From the NCBI GenBank assembly GCA_002316385.1, contig DCDL01000061.1, forward strand, positions 16,309 through 26,239: a DNA stretch of 9,931 nucleotides, read 5' to 3'. Position numbers and translations under genes: made by a program. A model generated the notes under the pieces. It did not search any database, was not told the DNA's origin, and worked only from the letters and a program-made list of their open reading frames with translations. This document shows, piece by piece, positions 1 through 6,387 of the stretch (the first letter of the stretch is position 1; each line of letters starts with the position of its first letter). This stretch comes from Clostridium sp. UBA1056 (lineage in GTDB: Bacteria > Bacillota > Clostridia > Clostridiales > Clostridiaceae).

Positions 1-120
1 ATCAGAGATTTGGGCTCTCTGCGTTTCTTCAAAGTGGGAGTAAGGGGCGGCTACGACACTGGATAACGATTTCTAAGCTTCAGTGGGAGTAAAAAAACCA
101 ATCTGAAGCAAAGAACTCTG
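1..120 (+). other. GC-richer non-coding leader with a repeated motif and hairpin; possible IS200/IS605 right-end or guide-RNA-like remnant
   Basis: This stretch has no convincing gene. Its GC content is about 49% over the first 90 bases, well above the AT-rich genes around it. The motif CTTC(AA)AGTGGGAGTAA occurs twice, at 27-43 and 78-92. The second copy starts a hairpin: GCTTCAG (77-83) pairs with CTGAAGC (103-109), and TGG (84-86) can extend it with CCA (98-100). CAGAG (3-7) could also pair with CTCTG (116-120) to close the whole region. The ending GTGGGAGT resembles, from memory, the scaffold end of guide RNAs at IS200/IS605 right ends, but no transposase is visible and the window edge cuts the element. 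A structured 5' leader for the following gene is an equal alternative. The function is unknown. Confidence 0.35.
27..92 (+). repeat. Direct repeat of CTTC(AA)AGTGGGAGTAA, two copies
   Basis: Copy one is at 27-43 and copy two at 78-92. They are identical except for two extra A residues in the first copy. About 34 bases separate them. Two copies with this spacing are not a CRISPR array. Confidence 0.7.
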
Positions 121-152
121 TTTATTCTAATATATATTAAGGAGGAAGGATT

Positions 153-3100
153 ATGAAAAAAAAAATAAGTGGAATTTTAGCTATAGTAATGCTATTTAGC
201 TTATTTCTGAACAATTTCGGGATTGAAGCTTATGCGGCAACTGATTATGTAACTGCAGCGAGAGAAGTAAATCCTAAGGTAATTACTCCAGATAAAGAAG
301 TGGAGGTTAACTTAAAAGTTACAGGAACACCTCCTGTAAATGTTGTTAAACCCAATGATGTTGTCTTAGTTCTAGATAAATCAGGAAGTATGAGGAGTGA
401 CAACAGATTTGGAGCAATGAAGGAGTCAGCAAAAGAATTTATTGATTTGATTGATTTTAATAGTCATAATGCAGGAGTGGTTGATTTTAGTTCACAAAAC
501 GTTACTAGAACCTCACCTATAACCAATGATGCAACTGTATTAAAAAATCATATTGATAGTATAACATGTGATGGTGGAACTCAAACAGGATATGCTATTA
601 GAGAAGCAATGAAACTTCTTGAAAGTGGTAGGGAAGAAGCACAGCCGGTAATAGTATTACTAACTGATGGTCAAGCTGATAGTAAAGAAGATGCCCTAAA
701 AGCAGCTGAAGAAGCAAAACAAGCAGGGATTGTAATTTATACAGTAGCTTTACTTGCACCAGGTGAAAATGCAGATACTAGTGCACCTAATTTATTGTTG
801 AGAGACATGGCGACTACTGCTAAGCATCATAATTTTGTGTTAGGGTCAGTTGGATTAATAGATATATATAGACGTATAGTTAAAGAAATAGGAATTTCTA
901 GTGCTTATGATGTAGAAATTAAAGAAACTGTTTCACCACAGTTTGAAATAGTGCCAGGTTCTTATGAAAATAATATACCTAAACCTAAAGTTGAAGGAAA
1001 TACTTTGACATGGAATATGTTAGAGTTAAAGGCAGACACTATAGAGCTGAAGTATAAAGTTAGATTAAAGGATGGAGAAAAAGCAGGAAAATATAATATT
1101 GCAGAGTCATCTAAAATAACTTATAAAGATTATGCAGGTGCTAGTCGCTCTTACAATATAGCAAATAGTTTAATAGAGGTTAAATATCATGCACCAATAA
1201 TTACTTCAGTTACAAATGAAAAAGGACAAGCAGCAGGAGGAGAAAAAGTTACAATTAAAGGTGAACATTTTAGACCAGGAGCTACAGTTAGCTTTAATGC
1301 TACCAAATGTACTGATGTAGTTGTAGTTGATAGTAATACTATTACTGTAACAACACCACCAGGCGTTCAGGGTAATGCAACAATTACAGTTACTAATGAT
1401 GATTTACAAAAGGCAACTGCAAATTTTGCTTATTATGCAGAGCCAGTAGTTACATCATTGTCACCTAATGTAGGTCCATATGTTGGAGGAACGAGTGTAT
1501 TTATAGAAGGAAATTATTTCATGTCTGGAATGAAGGTTAAGTTTGGTGATGTTTATAGTGATAGTGTACTTTATTATAATAAAGGTAAAGTAATTGCTAA
1601 AGCACCAGCAGCAACTAAAGAAGGTCTAGTGGATGTAACTTTAGAAAATCCTGATGGAACTAAATTAGTTGTAAAAGATGGATATACTTATGAGCCACAA
1701 ATAATTGAAAAGTTAGAGATCTATTCTTTATCATATAAATCAGGGCCACAAGCAGGTGGTACTAGGTTAACTATATCTGGTAAAAATATAGATCCAGCAG
1801 TCAAAGTTTATTTTGGAGATAAAGAAGCCCAAATTATTAACTATTATAATAAGGGGAGCATTTTGGTGGATACACCAGCTAGGGATGTAGATGGTTTAGT
1901 GGATGTAATACTAGAAAATCCTAATGGTGAAAAAGCTACTCTAAGTGATGCTTTTGAGTATATACCACATCCTACACCAACAATAACAAGCATTTCTCCA
2001 GCTTCTGGTAAAATAGAAGGCGGGGAAACAGTAATAGTTGATGGCGAAAATTTCCCAAAAGACGTAGAGATTACTTTTGGAGCTAACAGAGGAGAGGTTA
2101 TTTCTTTTTCTCAAAAACAGTTGAAAGTGAAGGTTCCAGCAGGTAACGAAGGTATAGTAGACGTGACTGTTACTAATCCTACTACAGGTAAACAATCTGT
2201 AGCAAAAGATGCTTATGAATATTTACCTCCAGTAATTTTAGAACCCAAAATTACAAGTATATCTCCTAATTCAGGTAAAATTGAAGGTGGAGAATTAATA
2301 TATATAACAGGGGAAAATTTTGTTAATGGTACAAATTTTCAAGTGAGTATTGGTGGAAATAAAGCTCAGTTAATAAATTTCTATGGATCAACTAGAATAA
2401 ATGTGAGAGTTCCTGCCAATGTTAATCCAGGTAAATATGATGTAACAATAATTAATGGTGATGGAAAGACAATTACTTTACCAGAAGGTTATGAGTATTT
2501 AACACCACCAACACCAGAGCCGATGAAAATTACTGGAATTTCATCAAACAGTGGAAGTACCGCAGGTGGAGAAATATTATATATAACAGGTGAAAGGTTC
2601 GTTAACGGTACCAATTTCCAAGTGAAAATTGGTGAAAATAAAGCCCAGTTATTAAACTTCTATGGACCAACTAGAATAAATGTAAGAGTTCCTGCTAATA
2701 TTAATCCAGGTAAGTATGATGTAACAATAATTAATAATAATGGAGAAGAAGCAAAACTTACAGAAGCTTATGAATATATAACACCACCAGCACTACCACT
2801 ACCTGAGATAACTACTTTATCAAGTACGTCAGGTTATGAGACAGGTGGAGATTTACTTTATATTGAAGGTAAAAACTTTGTAAAGGGATTAACAGTAACT
2901 ATAGGAGACATCAATGCACCGGTAGATTATTTTTATAATTCTACTAGGATTAGAGTTAAAGTTCCAAAGGGAACTGTAGGGATGGCAAATGTAGTTGTAA
3001 CAAATCCAGATAAACAATCCTCTGTAGATGCTATTAAGTACGAGTATTTAGAAGTAAAAGGCGAAATCACTAGTCTTTCTATTGTGGAAGGGCTAATAAC

Positions 3101-3620
3101 TGGGGGAGATTTAGTTTATATTAATGGAGTAAATTTCCAACCAGGGCTTAAAGTGTATTTTGGTACTGAAGAGGCAAGTGAACTTGTTTATTATAGTACA
3201 ACTAGAATTCGTGTAAAAATACCTGCATCAACTATTCCTGGAAATGTTGATGTTAAAATTATCAATGGTGATGGTAAAACTATAATTAAGACGGATGGAT
3301 ATAAATATTTAGAACCACTACCTGTACCAGCACCAGTTATAGAAAAATTTATAACAAGTGGGACAGCTGCAGCTACTAGTTTACCAAAAAATGGATTGAC
3401 AAATTTATTTGGCTCTGGATTTGCACCTGGAATTAAATTTGATATATTAAATTCATCTGGAGATGTAGTTTATTCAGATTTAGCACCTATAATGTACTAT
3501 AGTGAGCTAAGGATAAGGTTACGTGTACCAGCTAATATAACTCCAGGTATGTACAAATTTGTTGTGAAAAATCCAGATGGACAGCAATCAAATAAGCTTG
3601 ATATAGAAATAACTAATTAA
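153..3620 (+). CDS. Exported vWA-domain surface protein with about nine IPT/TIG repeats
   Basis: A 1155-residue secreted or surface protein, probably an adhesin or cell-envelope structural protein. Residues 1-28 form a signal peptide: a KKK n-region, a hydrophobic core, and a likely cut after AYA at 26-28. A von Willebrand A domain spans about 70-245, with the metal-ion (MIDAS) motif D75-K-S77-G-S79, a threonine near T143 and D172-G. About 248-345 is an Ig-like linker domain. Nine IPT/TIG-type repeats follow, starting near residues 347, 430, 514, 607, 697, 789, 884, 971 and 1060; the last is degenerate and ends the protein. There is no LPxTG sortase signal, SLH domain or C-terminal membrane helix, so how it is held at the surface is unclear. 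GGAGG at 141-145 lies 7 bases before the ATG and fixes the start. An A10 run follows the ATG directly. A terminator after the gene separates it from the glycosylation genes. Ligand and role are unknown. Confidence 0.9.
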   Translation: MKKKISGILAIVMLFSLFLNNFGIEAYAATDYVTAAREVNPKVITPDKEVEVNLKVTGTPPVNVVKPNDVVLVLDKSGSMRSDNRFGAMKESAKEFIDLIDFNSHNAGVVDFSSQNVTRTSPITNDATVLKNHIDSITCDGGTQTGYAIREAMKLLESGREEAQPVIVLLTDGQADSKEDALKAAEEAKQAGIVIYTVALLAPGENADTSAPNLLLRDMATTAKHHNFVLGSVGLIDIYRRIVKEIGISSAYDVEIKETVSPQFEIVPGSYENNIPKPKVEGNTLTWNMLELKADTIELKYKVRLKDGEKAGKYNIAESSKITYKDYAGASRSYNIANSLIEVKYHAPIITSVTNEKGQAAGGEKVTIKGEHFRPGATVSFNATKCTDVVVVDSNTITVTTPPGVQGNATITVTNDDLQKATANFAYYAEPVVTSLSPNVGPYVGGTSVFIEGNYFMSGMKVKFGDVYSDSVLYYNKGKVIAKAPAATKEGLVDVTLENPDGTKLVVKDGYTYEPQIIEKLEIYSLSYKSGPQAGGTRLTISGKNIDPAVKVYFGDKEAQIINYYNKGSILVDTPARDVDGLVDVILENPNGEKATLSDAFEYIPHPTPTITSISPASGKIEGGETVIVDGENFPKDVEITFGANRGEVISFSQKQLKVKVPAGNEGIVDVTVTNPTTGKQSVAKDAYEYLPPVILEPKITSISPNSGKIEGGELIYITGENFVNGTNFQVSIGGNKAQLINFYGSTRINVRVPANVNPGKYDVTIINGDGKTITLPEGYEYLTPPTPEPMKITGISSNSGSTAGGEILYITGERFVNGTNFQVKIGENKAQLLNFYGPTRINVRVPANINPGKYDVTIINNNGEEAKLTEAYEYITPPALPLPEITTLSSTSGYETGGDLLYIEGKNFVKGLTVTIGDINAPVDYFYNSTRIRVKVPKGTVGMANVVVTNPDKQSSVDAIKYEYLEVKGEITSLSIVEGLITGGDLVYINGVNFQPGLKVYFGTEEASELVYYSTTRIRVKIPASTIPGNVDVKIINGDGKTIIKTDGYKYLEPLPVPAPVIEKFITSGTAAATSLPKNGLTNLFGSGFAPGIKFDILNSSGDVVYSDLAPIMYYSELRIRLRVPANITPGMYKFVVKNPDGQQSNKLDIEITN
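1191..3617 (+). repeat. Tandem IPT/TIG domain-coding repeats, nine units of about 83-97 codons
   Basis: Each unit begins with an ITSxSxxxG-like strand, then a GG(E/D)xxxIxGxNF segment, then a xxxxP strand, and ends in a D(A/G)Y(E/K)Y-like strand. Most units carry a paired aromatic before the proline-ending strand, as in NFYGSTRINVRVP and VYYSTTRIRVKIP. Units 5 and 6 are the closest pair, with a constant offset of 279 bases (93 codons). For example, 2381-2456 and 2660-2735 match at 71 of 76 bases, pointing to a recent duplication or gene conversion. Proline-rich linkers join the units. Confidence 0.85.
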
Positions 3621-3649
3621 TACATTGTTTGTGTAATCTAAAGTAAAAT

Positions 3650-3685
3650 AGTATGCAATCATTTTTGATTGCATGCTGTTTTTTT
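3650..3685 (+). terminator. Intrinsic terminator after the vWA/IPT gene
   Basis: A 12-bp stem (3650-3661 with 3666-3677, one G-U pair) encloses a TTTT loop and is followed after one G by seven T residues at 3679-3685. It lies 30 bases after the stop codon. It should end transcription of the surface-protein gene and insulate the downstream operon. Confidence 0.92.
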
Positions 3686-3687
3686 AT

Positions 3688-3713
3688 TAAGAAATTATAT
3701 TTTGTAACGATAA
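3688..3713 (+). promoter_or_regulatory. Candidate flagellar sigma factor (SigD/sigma-28-like) promoter
   Basis: TAAG at 3688-3691, a 14-base gap, then AACGATAA at 3706-3713 resembles the SigD consensus TAAA-N15-GCCGATAT, with several mismatches. It lies between the terminator and the first gene of the downstream operon, where a promoter is expected. A weaker SigA-like reading is TTGTAA at 3702-3707 with TAAACT at 3723-3728, but its spacing of 15 is short. The match is imperfect and AT-rich sequence gives many chance hits. Confidence 0.3.
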
Positions 3714-3749
3714 TAAAAATGCTAAACTAATTATTGGAGGAATTTATTT

Positions 3750-4103
3750 ATGAATAATGTAGAATTAAAAAGAGAAACTTTAGAAATGGCTAATGAATAT
3801 ATGAGTAATCTGTTTTCAGGAGTAAAACATTCTGTTGAATTACTATATAGTGGAAATGAATCAGAAGGATTTTCACTAATTCCTTCAATATGTGAAGGAA
3901 TTCAGTGGGTTACTGAAGTATTAGTACTGACAAAAGATGAAAATGAAGATTTAGATTTAGTAAATATATTATATGAAAAATTAGAAGAAATAATAGAGTC
4001 TTTTGAAAATAAGGACTATATATTAGTGGCTGATTTGTTAAACTATGAATTATTATCAGTATTACAAGATATACAGCTATACATTAAAGAAAAACTTAAA
4101 TAA
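3750..4103 (+). CDS. Small acidic helical protein of unknown function (DUF8042-like)
   Basis: A 117-residue cytoplasmic protein with no signal peptide, membrane helix or cysteine-rich site. It is strongly acidic, with about 24 Asp/Glu against 9 Lys/Arg, and looks all-helical. Recognisable blocks are EGIQWVTEVLVLTK in the middle and DYILVADLLNYELLSVLQDI near the end. From memory these fit a Firmicutes domain of unknown function (DUF8042), but I cannot confirm this by search. GGAGG at 3736-3740 lies 9 bases before the ATG. It is the first gene of the unit and lies 25 bases before pseB, so it is probably co-transcribed with it. Small acidic helical proteins in flagellar regions are often chaperones or regulators, but nothing here proves such a role. 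Confidence 0.8.
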   Translation: MNNVELKRETLEMANEYMSNLFSGVKHSVELLYSGNESEGFSLIPSICEGIQWVTEVLVLTKDENEDLDLVNILYEKLEEIIESFENKDYILVADLLNYELLSVLQDIQLYIKEKLK

Positions 4104-4128
4104 TAAACGTAAGATTGGAATGATGAAA

Positions 4129-5133
4129 ATGTTAAATGATAAAGCTATATTAATTACTGGAGGCACAGGATCTTTTGGTAAAAAGTTTACAAAGATGATT
4201 TTAGACAGATATAATCCTAAAAAAATTGTTATTTATTCAAGAGATGAATTTAAGCAAGATTTAATGAGAAAAGAGTTTGCAGAAAGTTATCCTGATAAGG
4301 TTAATAAACTGAGATTTTTTATAGGAGATGTAAGAGATAAAGATAGATTATATAGGGCATTTAGTGGGATAGATTATGTTATACATGCTGCTGCTATGAA
4401 GCAGGTTCCAGCTTGTGAATATAATCCCCTTGAGGCTATTAAAACAAATATAAATGGAGCACAAAATATAGCTGATGCTGCAATAGATAAAAAAGTAAAG
4501 AAAGTTGTAGCATTATCTACAGATAAAGCTGTTAATCCAATTAACCTTTATGGTGGTACGAAACTTGTGTCTGATAAATTATTTATATCAGCTAATGCTT
4601 ATTCTGGAGAAGGTGGAACTATATTTTCTGTGGTTAGATATGGAAATGTAGCAGGAAGCAGAGGTTCAGTTATACCATTTTTTAAAGGTCTTATTGAAAA
4701 TGGACATAATGAACTTCCAATAACTGATTTTGAAATGACTAGATTTTGGATAACTTTAGAGCAAGGTGTAGAATTAGTGTTTAAAGCACTAAATGAAAGC
4801 CGTGGAGGAGAAACTTATATATCTAAAATACCTTCTTTTAAAATAACAGATTTGGCAAAAGCTATGTCTCCAAATATTATTTTAAAAGAGGTCGGTATAC
4901 GTGAAGGAGAAAAGCTTCATGAAGTGATGATAACTAAGGATGATTCTAGATACACTTACGAATATGAAAATCATTATATTATTTATCCTAACTTTGATTG
5001 GTGGCACTTGGATAGTCATTTTGCAGAGGGAGGAACGTTAATAGAAAATGGGTTTGAGTATAATTCTGGAAGTAATGTAGAATGGTTATCAGTAGACGGG
5101 TTAAAGAGTGAAATAGAAAAACTACAAATTTAA
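4129..5133 (+). CDS. pseB: UDP-N-acetylglucosamine 4,6-dehydratase (inverting), PseB
   Basis: First step of pseudaminic acid synthesis: NADP-dependent 4,6-dehydration and C5 epimerisation of UDP-GlcNAc, in the cytoplasm. It is a 334-residue short-chain dehydrogenase, the usual PseB length. The nucleotide-binding motif is TGGTGSFG at residues 10-17. The catalytic residues of the PseB/FlaA1 family, Asp132, Lys133 and Tyr141, appear here as D132-K133 and Y141 in STDKAVNPINLYGGTK. That numbering holds only if the protein starts at 4129 (MLNDKAIL), which is why this start was chosen. The frame is open back to an ATG at 4045, but that would overlap the previous gene by about 60 bases and add a tail without homology. 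ATGs at 4120 and 4123 remain possible. The ribosome site is weak (GGA at 4117-4119), so translation may be coupled to the gene before. Confidence 0.95.
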   Translation: MLNDKAILITGGTGSFGKKFTKMILDRYNPKKIVIYSRDEFKQDLMRKEFAESYPDKVNKLRFFIGDVRDKDRLYRAFSGIDYVIHAAAMKQVPACEYNPLEAIKTNINGAQNIADAAIDKKVKKVVALSTDKAVNPINLYGGTKLVSDKLFISANAYSGEGGTIFSVVRYGNVAGSRGSVIPFFKGLIENGHNELPITDFEMTRFWITLEQGVELVFKALNESRGGETYISKIPSFKITDLAKAMSPNIILKEVGIREGEKLHEVMITKDDSRYTYEYENHYIIYPNFDWWHLDSHFAEGGTLIENGFEYNSGSNVEWLSVDGLKSEIEKLQI

Positions 5134-5159
5134 AATTTATGTATAATATATGATGTATT

Positions 5160-5165
5160 AAGGAG
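5160..5165 (+). promoter_or_regulatory. Ribosome binding site of the DUF2920-like gene
   Basis: AAGGAG lies 7 bases before the ATG at 5173. Just upstream, TATAAT at 5142-5147 matches a perfect SigA -10 hexamer, but no convincing -35 element lies 17 bases before it. An internal promoter is therefore possible but unsupported. Confidence 0.6.
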
Positions 5166-5172
5166 TATTTAA

Positions 5173-6261
5173 ATGGCTAAATCATATGATATAGAAGTAT
5201 TTGGACAACCTAGTTTATACGAACCAAAGGAAAGAAAATTTAAAGTATATATGTGTGAGCCTGATAAAGGAGTAAATAAAGATACAGGAATTTTGTTATT
5301 TATTGCTGGTTATGGTGGAAGTGCAACATCAAACATATATATAAAGATGAGACAACAATTTGCTGATAATTTTAATTTAGTTACTGTTCAATGTGACTAT
5401 TTTGGGTATAAGTATATGCAAGATGATAAAAATCTAACTATTGATACTGAAGTTCTTAAATCTTATTTATCTAGTGATGAATTAAGTAAAATTGCAAGCT
5501 CTCCAAATAAATATATTGATGAATTTAGTGAGAAAAAGAAAATATCATTTAATAATAAAAGGAAATCAGAGGAAAGTTATAGTGATTTTAATGACATGGG
5601 ACTAATTCAAGCTATGGATAATTTAACTGCTATATCTGTAGTAACTGAGATTTTGAAGGAAAATGGATTGCAGTTTAATTCAAATAAGATAATTGCATAC
5701 GGGCAATCTCATGGTGCATATATTGCATACCTATGTAATGGATTTTCACCTAATGTTTTTTCGGGAATCATTGATAATAGTAGCTATATGTACCCTTATT
5801 ATTTAAATCATGAAAGATTTACTGTTACTGAATACAAACAATGGTCATTTAATACTTACAATGATTATATAATAAAAAACATAATTTTTGATAAAGAAAT
5901 ATATTATCTTACTAATATTTATAATCAATTTGAGAATGGTTGTAATATAATTTCTTTTATTGGTGAGCATGATAAAATGACTAATTATACCATAAAAAGA
6001 AAGTTTGTTGAGAGCATACCTTTAGGAAAAGTAGAATTGGTTAATAGTAATAATGTTGATAATATTATTTTTAAGTCTACAAAGCATGGATTAAATGCAG
6101 ATTTCATTAAAATGTTTGAATACGTAATGAAAAAATATGATTTAACTAGAGATAGAAAAAACGAACCTATGTTTATAACAAGTGAGATTGAAACTATAGA
6201 ATATAAATATATATGTAAATACACAAAAAATATACCTACTTTAGAGGTTATAAGAAAGTAA
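5173..6261 (+). CDS. DUF2920-like alpha/beta hydrolase of the glycosylation locus
   Basis: A 362-residue cytoplasmic protein with an alpha/beta-hydrolase layout. GYGGS at 46-50 could form the oxyanion region. The nucleophile elbow is GQSHG with Ser179, the acid is probably Asp267 in GEHDKMT, and the base His305 in KHGLNADF. All three triad members are therefore present and in the right order. Overall it resembles DUF2920 proteins, which are known from Campylobacter flagellin-modification loci; this is from memory of the family. Its position between pseB and pseC suggests it acts on the nonulosonic acid or its acyl groups, as a deacylase, esterase or acyltransferase. That is inference and the substrate is unknown. 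About 40 residues after the hydrolase core, rich in charged and aromatic residues, have no clear domain. Confidence 0.8.
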   Translation: MAKSYDIEVFGQPSLYEPKERKFKVYMCEPDKGVNKDTGILLFIAGYGGSATSNIYIKMRQQFADNFNLVTVQCDYFGYKYMQDDKNLTIDTEVLKSYLSSDELSKIASSPNKYIDEFSEKKKISFNNKRKSEESYSDFNDMGLIQAMDNLTAISVVTEILKENGLQFNSNKIIAYGQSHGAYIAYLCNGFSPNVFSGIIDNSSYMYPYYLNHERFTVTEYKQWSFNTYNDYIIKNIIFDKEIYYLTNIYNQFENGCNIISFIGEHDKMTNYTIKRKFVESIPLGKVELVNSNNVDNIIFKSTKHGLNADFIKMFEYVMKKYDLTRDRKNEPMFITSEIETIEYKYICKYTKNIPTLEVIRK

Positions 6262-6280
6262 CTATTATATGAAGTAAGAG

Positions 6281-6296
6281 TAACGGCCGGGCGTTA
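6281..6296. repeat. Short GC-rich inverted repeat between the hydrolase gene and pseC
   Basis: TAACG (6281-6285) and CGTTA (6292-6296) flank the six-base loop GCCGGG. It stands out as a GC-rich island in a 126-base AT-rich gap (6262-6387). No T-run follows, so it does not look like a terminator. A second short palindrome, ATAAGTGCTTAT, lies at 6302-6313. Either could be an operator or a relic; no protein partner can be named. I see no convincing promoter in the rest of this gap. Confidence 0.4.
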
Positions 6297-6387
6297 ATAA
6301 TATAAGTGCTTATTCAATATTTATTTAGATTAGCTTATTTTGGAAAAGTCACTTAATTATATTGAGGGAATAGGAGTGTGATATAAT

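Noticed and set aside
27..92. CRISPR array
   Set aside because: Only two imperfect short copies are present, with no third repeat or cas gene.
3..92. Coding tail in frame 3 ending at TAA 90-92
   Set aside because: About 29 codons with no recognisable protein. It overlaps the repeats and hairpin, so chance is more likely.
1..150. Cyclic di-GMP riboswitch before the surface-protein gene
   Set aside because: Such switches often precede clostridial surface and flagellar genes, but I could not find the conserved core of either class in this leader.
1941..2195. Minus-strand open frame within the IPT region
   Set aside because: It is antisense to a well-supported gene, rich in Cys, Tyr, Trp and Phe, and has no recognisable domain. 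Minus-strand frames at 5985-6224, 7313-7507 and 9651-9881 were rejected for the same reason.
3560..3620. Cell-wall sorting signal at the C-terminus of the vWA protein
   Set aside because: The protein ends in NKLDIEITN with no LPxTG, hydrophobic segment or positive tail.
4045..4128. Upstream extension of pseB to an ATG at 4045
   Set aside because: It lies inside the preceding gene in another frame and adds residues with no family match. The start at 4129 puts the catalytic residues at the family positions 132, 133 and 141.
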